In this document: piece by piece, positions 46,475 to 55,395 of the stretch
Numbering within the stretch: the stretch's first letter is position 1
How the letters are laid out: each line of letters starts with the position of its first letter
Made by a program: the position numbers and the translations under genes
Origin: Gemmatimonas sp.
GTDB lineage: Bacteria; Gemmatimonadota; Gemmatimonadetes; Gemmatimonadales; Gemmatimonadaceae
Length of the DNA stretch: 64,000 nucleotides
Assembly (NCBI GenBank): GCA_011390805.1
Contig: JAABRT010000013.1
Span: 1-64,000, forward strand
Direction: 5' to 3'
Notes under the pieces: generated by a model
What the model was told of the DNA's origin: nothing
The model's input: the letters and a program-made list of their open reading frames with translations, nothing else
Database searches by the model: none

Positions 46475-48355
46475 ATGGCCACAATCGCCGCCGCCCCACC
46501 GTATACGCAAACCGCGGCAGAGTCCTCGAACACCGGACTCTGGAGCTGGCTCACCACGGTCGATCACAAGCGTATTGGGGTACTGTATCTCGTTACCTCA
46601 CTGATCTTTTTCGTGATCGGTGGACTCGAAGCTTTCCTCATTCGTGCGCAGCTCGCTGTGCCGAACGGTCAGGTGCTGTCTGCCGACATGTACAATCAGC
46701 TGTTCACGATGCACGGCACAACGATGGTGTTTCTGGCCATCATGCCGCTGTCGGCAGCGTTCTTCAACTTTCTCATTCCGCTGCAGATCGGTGCCCGTGA
46801 CGTTGCCTTCCCGCGACTGAACGCGTTCAGCTACTGGATTTACCTGTTGGGCGGCATCTTCATCACCGTGCCGATTTTCTTTGCCGTGGCACCGGACGGT
46901 GGCTGGTTTGGTTACGCGCCGCTGAGCACCAAGCAGTATTCGCCGCAGATCAACATGGATTTCTGGGTACTTGGTCTCCAGATCCTTGGTATCTCGTCAC
47001 TCGCGGCGGCGTTCAACTTCATCACTACGATCATCAACATGCGTGCGCCCGGTATGCACCTCATGCGCATGCCGATTTTCACGTGGATGTCGTTTGTGGT
47101 GCAGTTCCTGGTCGCACTGGCGTTTCCGGTTATCACGGTCGCGCTCGTCTTCCTGCAGTTCGACCGGTTCTTTGGCACGAACTTCTACGCCATCGGTGCC
47201 GGTGCTGACCCGTTGCTGTGGCAGCATCTGTTCTGGGTGTTCGGTCACCCCGAAGTCTACATTCTGATTCTGCCGGCCTTCGGTCTTGTATCTGAAGTGC
47301 TGCCCACCTTCTCCCGGAAGCCGTTGTTCGGTTACCCGGTCATGGTGTACTCGGGCATTCTCATTGGCTTCCTGGGCTTTGGCGTGTGGGCTCACCACAT
47401 GTTCTCCGTGGGCATGGGTCCGATTGCTGACGCGGTGTTTTCACTCACCACGATGCTCATCGCGATCCCCACGGGCGTGAAGATCTTCAACTGGCTGGCC
47501 ACGATGTGGGACGGTCAGCTGCGCTTCACGGTGGCCATGAAGTTCGGCGTGGCGCTCGTTGGCATGTTCACCATTGGCGGTATCTCCGGCGTGATGCACT
47601 CCTCGCCGCCAGCCGACCTGCAGCAGACCGACACCTATTTCATCGTGGCGCACTTTCACTACGTGCTCTTTGGTGGATCGATGTTCGGCTTGTTCGCCGG
47701 CCTGTACTACTACTTCCCGAAAATTTCCGGTCGCTTCATGAGCGAGAAGCTCGGCAACTGGCACTTCTGGTTGTCGCTCATCGGCATGAACCTCACGTTC
47801 TTCCCGATGCACTTCAGCGGCTTGCTCGGCATGCCGCGCCGCACGTATCAGTATGACGCAGGGCAGGGTCTTGATCTGTTCAACATGCTCTCGACCATCG
47901 GCACGCTGGTGCTCATGCTCGGCACGCTGTTTGGTCTGATCAACCTGTGGAAGTCGTGGAAGTCGGGTGAACGCGCGTCAAGCAATCCGTGGGGCGCTCC
48001 GACTATCGAGTGGGCGATTCCGTCGCCGCCGCCCGAGCACAACTTTGACGAGCTGCCCAAGATCACGTCGCGCTATCCGCTGTGGGATCTCAAGGGCACT
48101 GTGATCGCCAAGGAAACAACGGTGGCCGAAGAAGCAGGATTTGTGCAGCGCAGCGCCAAGCAGCTGGGCATTCCGATGCCGAACCCGTCAATCATGCCGC
48201 TCATTACCGCAGCGGGTGTGATCTTCATGTTCAGCGGCATGCTCTTTACCGACTCCAACATTGTTCTGGCGATCGGCATCATGATTACCGGCGCGCTGTG
48301 GTGGATCAGCGCGCTCTACAACTGGCTGATGACGCCGCTCGAGGACGCACACTAG
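46475..48355 (+). CDS. coxA: Cytochrome c oxidase subunit I
   Basis: Catalytic heme-copper subunit, 626 residues with about 12-13 TM helices. Low-spin heme ligand (MHGTTMVFL), CuB histidine and cross-linked tyrosine (WVFGHPEVYILILPAFG), second CuB histidines (WAHHMF) and heme a3 ligand region (FHYVLFGG). The C-terminus has extra TM helices, as in caa3-type enzymes. Twenty-one nt after coxB; the stop is 1 nt before the coxC ATG. Confidence 0.97.
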   Translation: MATIAAAPPYTQTAAESSNTGLWSWLTTVDHKRIGVLYLVTSLIFFVIGGLEAFLIRAQLAVPNGQVLSADMYNQLFTMHGTTMVFLAIMPLSAAFFNFLIPLQIGARDVAFPRLNAFSYWIYLLGGIFITVPIFFAVAPDGGWFGYAPLSTKQYSPQINMDFWVLGLQILGISSLAAAFNFITTIINMRAPGMHLMRMPIFTWMSFVVQFLVALAFPVITVALVFLQFDRFFGTNFYAIGAGADPLLWQHLFWVFGHPEVYILILPAFGLVSEVLPTFSRKPLFGYPVMVYSGILIGFLGFGVWAHHMFSVGMGPIADAVFSLTTMLIAIPTGVKIFNWLATMWDGQLRFTVAMKFGVALVGMFTIGGISGVMHSSPPADLQQTDTYFIVAHFHYVLFGGSMFGLFAGLYYYFPKISGRFMSEKLGNWHFWLSLIGMNLTFFPMHFSGLLGMPRRTYQYDAGQGLDLFNMLSTIGTLVLMLGTLFGLINLWKSWKSGERASSNPWGAPTIEWAIPSPPPEHNFDELPKITSRYPLWDLKGTVIAKETTVAEEAGFVQRSAKQLGIPMPNPSIMPLITAAGVIFMFSGMLFTDSNIVLAIGIMITGALWWISALYNWLMTPLEDAH

Positions 48356-48356
48356 A

Positions 48357-49052
48357 ATGACTGCGACGACACTCCCCGCCGCAGATCACGCGGCAGATGG
48401 ACACGGCCACGGTGGTGGCCACTACACGACGCTCGGACTCGACAATCGCAAGGTCGCAATCTGGACCTTCATTGGGTCAGAGTGCATGCTCTTTGCGTCA
48501 CTCATCTCCACGTATCTCATTTACAAGGGACGGTCCATCAAAGGACCGTTTCCTCACGAGACGTGGACCGAGCCGTCAACCGGAAAAGTCTTTCCGGCCA
48601 TCCTCGATATCCCGGTTACATCGGCGTCCACGTTTGTACTGCTGATGTCATCGTTTGCGATGGTGCTGGCGTTGGCCGCGGTGCAGAACAAGAATCTGCC
48701 CAAGAACACCATGGGCGAGAAGATTCTGGGTTCGAGCAAACTGTGGCTCTGGGTGACGTGCCTCATGGGCACGATGTTTCTGGGCTTTCAGGCGTTTGAG
48801 TTCACCGCGTTTATTCGCGAAGGGCTCACCATCCGCACCAATCTGTTCGGCTCAAGCTTCTTCACGCTGACCGGTTTCCACGGTGCACACGTGGCGGTTG
48901 GCGTGTGCTGGTTGTTCTCACTGCTCGCGATCGACTACAAGCGCGGGTTGCAGCCGAGTGACGCGATGAACGTGGATATTGCGGCGCTGTACTGGCACTT
49001 TGTTGACGTGATCTGGATTGTGATTTTCACGCTCGTGTATCTCATCAAGTAA
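48357..49052 (+). CDS. coxC: Cytochrome c oxidase subunit III
   Basis: Structural subunit of 231 residues with five TM helices and a His/Gly-rich N-terminal tail (HAADGHGHGGGHY). Subunit III signatures: GSECMLFASLISTYLIY, GFHGAHVAVGVCWL, and YWHFVDVIWIVIFTLVYL at the end. Confidence 0.95.
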   Translation: MTATTLPAADHAADGHGHGGGHYTTLGLDNRKVAIWTFIGSECMLFASLISTYLIYKGRSIKGPFPHETWTEPSTGKVFPAILDIPVTSASTFVLLMSSFAMVLALAAVQNKNLPKNTMGEKILGSSKLWLWVTCLMGTMFLGFQAFEFTAFIREGLTIRTNLFGSSFFTLTGFHGAHVAVGVCWLFSLLAIDYKRGLQPSDAMNVDIAALYWHFVDVIWIVIFTLVYLIK

Positions 49053-49061
49053 GAGGCGCTC

Positions 49062-49418
49062 ATGGCAATGGAAACTGCACAGGGCGCGCCCGCAGTGGCG
49101 GCGCACGATGACGGACACGAGCATCCGGGCTGGTCAACGTACTGGAAGATCGCGGTGATCCTGTTTGTGATTACCGGCGTTGAAGTCTCGGCGTTCTACA
49201 TCCCGGCGTGGGAAACGTCGTGGGTGTACGTGCCGAGCATGTTGTTCCTGTCCACGATCAAGTTTGTGCTGGTGGTCAAGTACTACATGCATCTGGGCTA
49301 CGATCACAAGCTGTTCCGGTCGCTCTTTGTTGGTCCGCTTATTGTAGCGGCGCTGACATTGGTGGGACTCATGTTTCTGTTCAGCAAGTTGTCGATCCGA
49401 CTCGGCTTGCTGAGCTGA
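49062..49418 (+). CDS. Cytochrome c oxidase subunit IV
   Basis: Small subunit of the caa3 oxidase, 118 residues with three TM helices (about 25-45, 52-72, 88-108) and the ILSTIKFVLVVKYYMHLGYDHKLF-type core (here LSTIKFVLVVKYYMHL). Nine nt after coxC, with AGAGGCGC before the ATG. Confidence 0.9.
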   Translation: MAMETAQGAPAVAAHDDGHEHPGWSTYWKIAVILFVITGVEVSAFYIPAWETSWVYVPSMLFLSTIKFVLVVKYYMHLGYDHKLFRSLFVGPLIVAALTLVGLMFLFSKLSIRLGLLS

Positions 49419-49437
49419 TTCGCCAAGAGGTACCGGC

Positions 49438-50364
49438 ATGTTCCTGTTGCACCCTGCGGTAGATCTGGGAGAGAGCTTTACGCTCCACCCGAGCACGGTG
49501 CTGGGCATCGCGGCCGTTGGCGCGCTGTATTTGTGGCGGGCGCGCCAAGGGCCTTCGCCGGCTGACCTCACGCCGGCCATCCCGTTGCCGCCAACGGCGC
49601 ACGGAGATTCGCTCACCGGAACGCCCGCGCCCGACGCCGATGCAGACGGACCAAGCATCGTGCAGCGCGCCGCTTTTTTTCACGCGCTGGCGCTGATCTT
49701 TTTCACGCTGAACGGTCCGCTGCACGACTTGAGCGATTACTACCTGTTCAGCGGGCATATGGTGCAGCATCTCATCCTCACGCTCATCGTGCCGCCACTG
49801 ATGCTCTTTGGCGTGCCGGGTTGGATGTACCGTCCGCTGTTGCGCAAACCGTTTATCGCACGCATCGCGCGTTCGCTCACGAGTACGGCGAGCTGCTTTC
49901 TGTGGTTTAATGTCGTGCTCGCGGTGTGGCACTTGCCGCCGATGTACAACGCCGCGCTCGAGTTTCACAGTGTGCACATTGTGCAGCACCTGATGTTCAT
50001 CTCCACGGCCACGCTGATGTGGTGGCCGCTCACAAGTCGTGTGGCCGAGCTGCCGCGACTCGCGTTTCCCGGGCAGATGCTGTTCTGCTTCCTGATGGTT
50101 ATTCCGATGTCGGTGGTATCGATTTACATCGTGATGGCCGACGTGCTGTTGTATCCGGCGTACGCCACCGCACCGCGACTGTGGGGCATCTCGCCCATGC
50201 AGGATCAGCAGTACGGAGGGCTGATCATGTGGATTCCGGGCGGGGTGTTCTTTTATGCGGTCATGACGGTGGTGTTTTTCCGGTGGGTAAATCGGGATGA
50301 GGAGGATTCGGGGGATGGGGCGATGGTGCGGGGGAGGGAGGTGGGGGTTGTCGGTGGACGGTGA
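49438..50364 (+). CDS. ctaG: Cytochrome c oxidase assembly factor CtaG (caa3 family)
   Basis: Membrane assembly factor of the caa3_CtaG family, 308 residues with about seven TM helices. The family features HDLSDYYLFSGHMVQHLILTL and VHIVQHLMFISTATLMWWP are present, with His pairs that may bind copper. Its last 20 codons differ in composition (G-rich, encoding SGDGAMVRGREVGVVGG) and end inside the first repeat unit that starts at 50347, so the C-terminal tail may have been created by the repeat. Distinct from the unrelated Cox11-type CtaG. Confidence 0.92.
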   Translation: MFLLHPAVDLGESFTLHPSTVLGIAAVGALYLWRARQGPSPADLTPAIPLPPTAHGDSLTGTPAPDADADGPSIVQRAAFFHALALIFFTLNGPLHDLSDYYLFSGHMVQHLILTLIVPPLMLFGVPGWMYRPLLRKPFIARIARSLTSTASCFLWFNVVLAVWHLPPMYNAALEFHSVHIVQHLMFISTATLMWWPLTSRVAELPRLAFPGQMLFCFLMVIPMSVVSIYIVMADVLLYPAYATAPRLWGISPMQDQQYGGLIMWIPGGVFFYAVMTVVFFRWVNRDEEDSGDGAMVRGREVGVVGGR

Positions 50365-50513
50365 ACCGTTGACGGTTTGAGTTTACAACCGTTTGACTGC
50401 GTTGTCGGTGGGGTGTTCACTGTGAACGGTTGGCGGTTTGTACAGCCGTTTGACTGCGTTTTCGGTGGGTGTTCACTGTGAACGGTTGGCGGTTTGGTAC
50501 TGCCGTTTGAGGG
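50347..50513 (+). repeat. Three tandem ~55-nt hairpin-rich repeats
   Basis: Units at 50347-50400 (54 nt), 50401-50457 (57 nt) and 50458-50513 (56 nt) share GTTGTCGGTGG near the start and CCGTTTGACTGC near the end. Units 2 and 3 contain the perfect 6-1-6 palindrome GTTCACTGTGAAC. The first unit overlaps the end of ctaG. An inverted array of the same unit lies at 50903-50985. Confidence 0.85.
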
Positions 50514-50810
50514 CCTGTCAGGATTTTTGTGTGTGAGGCATATCTTGACACCTCACCGGAGTCGCTATGCCACGGAAACCGAGGTTACCGGTCCCGCTTG
50601 ATGCCATGGCCGCTGTGCCCATCCCATCCCGCGCGCGGTGTTGGACGAGGTCGTGAAGGGCCGAATATTGCCAGCCGAAGGCCCTCGTTCAGGCGGTCAA
50701 GAAAACCTCGTTGAGCGCGCGATCCAGAGCCTTCTTGCCTGTTGCGCGTCGCCCGACTGCAGGAATTAGGAGAAACTCAACGATACATACGCAAAAACCC
50801 CGGCAGCTCC
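50511..50810. mobile_element. Decayed ~300-bp IS-like element, tentatively IS256 family
   Basis: The left end (GGGCCTGTCAGGATTTTTGT, 50511-50530, continuing to 50536) and the reverse complement of 50785-50810 match at 18 of 26 positions, mostly with transitions, so they look like terminal inverted repeats. Inside, an ATG at 50567 and, after a frameshift, AVLDEVVKGRILPAEG and NLVERAIQS resemble the N-terminus of Mutator/IS256 transposases. No intact gene remains, and the flanks show no target-site duplication. Family assignment is tentative. Confidence 0.45.
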
Positions 50811-50902
50811 ATGGTGGGACCTTCAACCAACTGCCCCTCCAAACAAACCAGCGCGACAATCGCCCAGGCGATTGCCGCGCTTTTCAAATCCCCCAACCGC
50901 GT
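50811..50902. other. Gene-free spacer in the 50.4-51.0 kb gap
   Basis: Between the IS-like remnant and the inverted repeats I see no gene, only low-complexity sequence with a local inverted GCGCGACAATCGC/GGCGATTGCCGCGC stretch. The whole stretch from 50365 to 50994 contains repeats and the remnant but no supported gene. Confidence 0.6.
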
Positions 50903-50985
50903 ACCGTAAACGGTTCACCCCCACCGACAACGCCGTCAAACGGTTGTAAACTCAAACCGTTCACAGTGAACACCCCACCGACAAC
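50903..50985 (-). repeat. Inverted copies of the 55-nt repeat
   Basis: One partial unit (50903-50931) and one full unit (50932-50985) are the reverse complement of the array at 50347-50513, again with GTTCAC-GTGAAC palindromes and CCACCGACAAC ends. Together with the first array they flank the IS-like remnant. Confidence 0.8.
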
Positions 50986-50994
50986 GTTGTTTTT

Positions 50995-51486
50995 CTACTC
51001 CGCCGCCACCAGTGTCCGCCGCACCTTCCCCGGAAGTGCCGGATGCTGGCGATACATGTAGTACCCCATGGCCGCGGCGCCTACAATGTTGGCGCTGAAC
51101 ACCTGCAGCCACGTCAGGTCGCCGAAACCCTGCGACAGCACCGACGTCCAGCCCACCCAGCCTACTTCGAAAATGATGAACAGGCCGATGAAGCCGATCA
51201 GCGCCGACGGGGTGCGTTCGGCGATATTGATCACCCACGCAAACAGCAGCCCGATGCCAACGAACATGGCGTAGTGGAATACCGTGTACAGCAGAAACGA
51301 TGCAGGGGCGCTGGCCTCACTGCCATTCAGAAAAAGTGTCGCCAGCGAACGTCCCAGCATGATGGGCGTGGTGAGCAGACTCGTCGCCAACACATCAACC
51401 AGTGCAAACCACACGGCGATTGCGGTGGCGCCGATCAGACCCGCCGACACTCCTTCGCGAACAATCGAGTTACTGTCTGGCGACAT
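50995..51486 (-). CDS. Conserved hypothetical membrane protein, 163 aa
   Basis: Four TM helices (about 15-35, 65-90, 96-113, 125-145), short loops and a basic C-terminus (YRQHPALPGKVRRT). No family recognised with certainty; similar small four-helix proteins occur in Gemmatimonadota. GGAGG 10 nt before the ATG supports the start. Its stop is 9 nt from the inverted repeats. Confidence 0.7.
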   Translation of the reverse strand: MSPDSNSIVREGVSAGLIGATAIAVWFALVDVLATSLLTTPIMLGRSLATLFLNGSEASAPASFLLYTVFHYAMFVGIGLLFAWVINIAERTPSALIGFIGLFIIFEVGWVGWTSVLSQGFGDLTWLQVFSANIVGAAAMGYYMYRQHPALPGKVRRTLVAAE

Positions 51487-51792
51487 AAACTGCTGGCCTC
51501 CTCATTTGTGAGCGGGCGACACTATGGTCGGCTTTGGCGAGTCGTGCGACTGAGGCGCACAAGGATGGATTACTGAATCTTCAGGCGGGACCCCTGTTAC
51601 GCCAGAGGCCAGGGCGGACGGATCTGACAACGTCGGAGCGATCGGTGGCGTAAGCAATGTGTAAACACGCAAGTTGCCCGCAGCTTCAGTACAGCTTCGG
51701 CGCAGCGTCGACATTGCACAATGCAGCACCGTGCGCGACTCTGTGATTGCGTGCACAGCATTAACTCACTCCCGCCTTCATAATACCACCGC
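51487..51792. other. 306-nt intergenic region
   Basis: Between divergent genes; no RNA gene or coding region is convincing. It holds the ribosome-binding site of the minus-strand membrane-protein gene at its left end. A CATAAT hexamer at 51779-51784, 8 nt before the ATG at 51793, would fit a leaderless promoter for the lipoprotein gene. Confidence 0.55.
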
Positions 51793-52341
51793 ATGACTAC
51801 CAACCGTTCCCTGCGTTGCGCCGCGCCCGCTTCACTGCTGCTCTTTTTCACCGCGTGCGGCGGAGGCGGTGACACAGCCAAGTCTGCCGGCGATGGTGAA
51901 GCCGAGCTCGATGTCGCAACCGCGTGCAACTCGATCAGTCCCACGGCTGATCAGCTGGCGGTGCTGGACTTCATCGGAACTGCTGAGCCCAAGCCATGGC
52001 GCTTTCTGACCGCCGTGTCCACCGACTCCGCGCTGTCGGAGTCGGCCTTTGACGCCGTGCAGGGCAAGGGGCCCACGTTCTACTGGCTCTCCGATCAAAA
52101 ATCGCAGCAGCAGATCCGCGAAAAGCTTGCGAACGACGGCGACTGGGCCACCATGCTGGTGCTCATGCGTGAGAATCGGGATAACGGAGACGGCACGCAC
52201 ACGCTGCGTGTTGCAGGACGCTACGTTGGCGAGCCTCACGAAGGGCTCGAGAGCCCCGAGAAGCGCTACACGGTGCAGTGTCAGGTCGATTCGGTAGCGA
52301 CCTGGGTCATTACCGAGGGATCGGGTAGCAGCGATCTATGA
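51793..52341 (+). CDS. Hypothetical lipoprotein, 182 aa
   Basis: Exported lipoprotein (lipobox FFTAC, C22) with a Gly/Asp/Glu-rich spacer and a single small globular domain (about 45-175) with two Cys (CNSIS at about 46 and VQCQVD near the end) that may form a disulfide. Unknown function. The stop overlaps the next ATG by 4 nt, so it is co-translated with the acyltransferase-like protein. Confidence 0.7.
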   Translation: MTTNRSLRCAAPASLLLFFTACGGGGDTAKSAGDGEAELDVATACNSISPTADQLAVLDFIGTAEPKPWRFLTAVSTDSALSESAFDAVQGKGPTFYWLSDQKSQQQIREKLANDGDWATMLVLMRENRDNGDGTHTLRVAGRYVGEPHEGLESPEKRYTVQCQVDSVATWVITEGSGSSDL

Positions 52342-53528
52342 GCACCCGCGAGCGCCTTCTCGCGCTCGATGTGTTTCGCGGCCTCACGGTTGCCGGCATG
52401 CTGCTGGTCAACAACCCCGGGTCGTGGGGGGCGATCTATCCGCCGCTCGCGCACGCAGCGTGGCACGGGTGGACACCCACCGATCTCATTTTTCCGTTCT
52501 TCCTGTTCATCGTTGGTATTACCACGCATCTCTCGCTCACCTCGCGGCGTGCGCAGGGGCATGACAACGCACAGCTCGTTCGACAGATCCTGCGACGCGG
52601 GGCGTTGATTTTTTTGTGTGGACTGTTTCTCTCGTGGTTTCCCGGCTTCACGTATCTGCCCATCGCCGATCTGCCCGACGCCAGCTTTGCCGACCGTGTG
52701 ATGCACCGGCTGGCCAACCTGCGCTACCTCGGCGTGCTGCAGCGCATTGGCCTGGCCTATACCGCCGGCGCGCTGATCATCATCCGCACCGGCTGGCGCG
52801 CTCAAATCATCGTCACGGCCGTGCTGCTGTTCGGCTACTGGGCCGCGATGACACTGCTGCCTGTGCCGGGAACCGGCCAGCTCGGCGCTGCCCTGCTCGA
52901 TCAGCCCTCACTGGTGCTCAGCGCGTGGCTCGATCGCACGTTGCTGGGTGAAGCGCACCTGTATTCGGGTACCCGCAGCTGGGATCCTGAGGGATTGCTG
53001 AGCACAGTGCCCGCGGTGGGTACCGTGCTGCTCGGTGCACTGGCCGGCGCGTGGATTGGCGCCCGGGAACGCACGCTCAGTGAGCGGCTGGCGGGGCTGT
53101 TCGCGGTGGGCAGCCTGCTCATGGTACTGGGCGCCTGCTGGGGATGGGTCTTTCCGATTAACAAAGGCCTCTGGACGAGCTCTTACGTGTTGCTCACCGG
53201 CGGGATGGCAGCAGTTACGCTGGCCACCTGTTTGTGGGTGATCGACTCCATGCAGATTCGTGGGTGGACACGCTTTTTCGAGGTGTACGGACTCAATCCG
53301 CTGGTGGCGTTTCTCGGCTCCGGACTGATGGCGCGCATGCTCGGTGGCATGATCGCCTGGCAAACGGAGCAGGGTCGCGTCACGCTGCAGCAGGTGATCT
53401 TTCGCGAGGGCTTCGCCTCCTGGCTCGCCCCGCGCAACGCATCACTTCTGTACGCGCTGGCTTTCGTTGGTGTATGGTACCTCATCCTCTCGTTCATGCA
53501 GAAACGGGGAATGATTGTCAAACTGTGA
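52338..53528 (+). CDS. DUF5009/HGSNAT-like membrane acyltransferase
   Basis: Integral membrane protein of 396 residues with about 10-11 TM helices. The opening RLLALDVFRGLTVAGMLLVN and HAAWHGWTPTDLIFPFFLF are the signature of the heparan-alpha-glucosaminide acetyltransferase/NagX family, with the conserved His/Asp that transfers acetyl groups across the membrane. Likely acetylates an envelope amino sugar; the substrate is unknown. Confidence 0.88.
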   Translation: MSTRERLLALDVFRGLTVAGMLLVNNPGSWGAIYPPLAHAAWHGWTPTDLIFPFFLFIVGITTHLSLTSRRAQGHDNAQLVRQILRRGALIFLCGLFLSWFPGFTYLPIADLPDASFADRVMHRLANLRYLGVLQRIGLAYTAGALIIIRTGWRAQIIVTAVLLFGYWAAMTLLPVPGTGQLGAALLDQPSLVLSAWLDRTLLGEAHLYSGTRSWDPEGLLSTVPAVGTVLLGALAGAWIGARERTLSERLAGLFAVGSLLMVLGACWGWVFPINKGLWTSSYVLLTGGMAAVTLATCLWVIDSMQIRGWTRFFEVYGLNPLVAFLGSGLMARMLGGMIAWQTEQGRVTLQQVIFREGFASWLAPRNASLLYALAFVGVWYLILSFMQKRGMIVKL

Positions 53529-53720
53529 GCTGTGGTTCAGCGGTTGTTCGATCGGTTCGGTGGCTGTGGCTGAGTGCCGTGCATGTCATTACTCTGCTGC
53601 TGCGCGTTGGCGGCCTCGAGAACGTGACAACACGCACCAACCTACGACTATCCTGCCAATCGGCACGTGACGAGACTTATCGGGTAGCAGCACCCTCTGC
53701 CTACTTCTGCTGGTTATTTC

Positions 53721-55352
53721 ATGATTACAGGCTCGCTCCGCTCGCGTGAGACGATACGCACGCACCTGACGCGTACTCAACGGCCCGCCCTGACGCTGGC
53801 CGCCGCCCTGCTGCTGATGCCCGTCGCGCTGCACGCCGCCGAAAGTGCGTACGCGCGACACGCAACGGTTGCCCTGGTGCAGGCGCGCACCACGCAGCCG
53901 CCTCGTCGCACAGCACCGCCGCGCAAACCCACTGCACGACCGGTGAGCGCCAACGCTGTCATGCGTCCCACCTCGCCCGTCGGGGCCCCGGCGCTGGCCG
54001 CCGATCTGGGTGCCATGCTCAACGGCAAAACGCGCAATGGTGAGTGGGGGGCAATCGTTGTTTCGCTCTCGCGCGGCGACACGCTCTACTCGTACGAGCC
54101 AGACCAGCCGATGGTACCGGCGTCTACGATGAAGGCGTTTACTGCGGCGCTGGCGCTGGAGCGACTCGGGCCCGATCACACCTTCTCCACCGATGTGTTG
54201 CGCGACGGATCGCTCGGGCCGGACGGCGTGGTGCATGGCAATCTGATTTTGCGTGGTGATGGTGATCCTGCACTGTCACCGCGATTTGTACGTGGTGGCC
54301 CGGATGCCCCGATGGATATGCTCGCGCGCTTTGTGGCCGGTGCCGGAGTCAAGCGCGTGGACGGCGATATCATTGCCGACGCCAGCGGAATGGAGGGTCG
54401 CCTCATTCCGGAAGGATGGCTCACGCGCTGGTCGGGAGCCGCATACGCTGCGCCCTTCAGCGCGCTGTCGCTCAACGAGAACATTGTCATTGTCGGTGTC
54501 TATCCCGAGAAGTCGGGCGACGTATCGGTGCGTCTCGAACCCGCGTCCAGCGGATTGCAGGTGGTCTCAAGTGTGCGCCGGGTTGCAGGCCGTCGAACAC
54601 AGGTCCGTGTGCGCATGGTTGGTGAATCGCAGGTTGTCGTGACGGGCACGATCGGTGCCTCCGCATCGCCGCATCGCGTGCAGCTTGTCGTTGCCGACCC
54701 CGTACGCTTCACCGCCGGCGCATTCCGTGAAGCGCTGCGTGCACAAGGTATTGAAGTGGGTGGTGAGGTGAAGGTGGGACGCACACCGGAGGGCGCTGTC
54801 ACTGTCACCTCCATGCCGTCGCCACCACTTTCACGACTCGTCTCCGTGATGAATCGCGAAAGCATCAATCATTACGCCGAACAGATCTTCCGCGGCGCGG
54901 CACGCGGTCCGCTGCGCAACGAGCCGGGAAGTGCTGATCATGCCTACGCGCAGCTGCGGGCATTCGCCGAGTCAAAACTGGGTGTAGCGCCCAATGGACT
55001 GGTGGCCACCGATGGCAGCGGACTGTCTGTGCTCAACCGCGTCACACCACGCTCGCTGGTGCAGCTCATGGATTATGCGCACAACGCGTCGTGGGGGAGT
55101 GTGTTTCACGCCTCCATGCCGGTGGCCGGCGAGTCGGAAACACTGCGCACCCGCATGCGCAACACCGCCGCACAGGGCAACCTGCACGCCAAAACCGGCA
55201 CCACCAACGAAGTGATCTCCCTCTCCGGCTATGTCACCGCAGAGAACGGGGAGTTGCTGGCGTTCGCGTTGCTATACAACGGCGTTGACCGCTGGAACGC
55301 GCGCGAGACGATTGACGCAATCGGTCCGACACTGGCAGCCTTCAGTCGCTGA
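53721..55352 (+). CDS. dacB: D-alanyl-D-alanine carboxypeptidase/endopeptidase (PBP4-type, S13)
   Basis: Periplasmic penicillin-binding protein that trims peptidoglycan, 543 residues. Signal peptide (hydrophobic about 24-38), a Pro/Arg-rich linker (about 55-80), and the S13 active-site triad: SxxK in VPASTMK, SxN in NRESINHYAEQ, and KTG in HAKTGTTNE. A long insert between the first two motifs is characteristic of DacB. No clear Shine-Dalgarno sequence precedes the ATG at 53721. Confidence 0.93.
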   Translation: MITGSLRSRETIRTHLTRTQRPALTLAAALLLMPVALHAAESAYARHATVALVQARTTQPPRRTAPPRKPTARPVSANAVMRPTSPVGAPALAADLGAMLNGKTRNGEWGAIVVSLSRGDTLYSYEPDQPMVPASTMKAFTAALALERLGPDHTFSTDVLRDGSLGPDGVVHGNLILRGDGDPALSPRFVRGGPDAPMDMLARFVAGAGVKRVDGDIIADASGMEGRLIPEGWLTRWSGAAYAAPFSALSLNENIVIVGVYPEKSGDVSVRLEPASSGLQVVSSVRRVAGRRTQVRVRMVGESQVVVTGTIGASASPHRVQLVVADPVRFTAGAFREALRAQGIEVGGEVKVGRTPEGAVTVTSMPSPPLSRLVSVMNRESINHYAEQIFRGAARGPLRNEPGSADHAYAQLRAFAESKLGVAPNGLVATDGSGLSVLNRVTPRSLVQLMDYAHNASWGSVFHASMPVAGESETLRTRMRNTAAQGNLHAKTGTTNEVISLSGYVTAENGELLAFALLYNGVDRWNARETIDAIGPTLAAFSR

Positions 55353-55395
55353 CGTTATTCGCGGCTGGCTTCTGGTGTCGCCGGGGAACTGCGTT

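Noticed and set aside
50511-50810. Target-site duplication around the IS-like remnant
   Set aside because: The 8-10 nt on the two sides (TGCCGTTTGA and ATGGTGGGAC) do not match.
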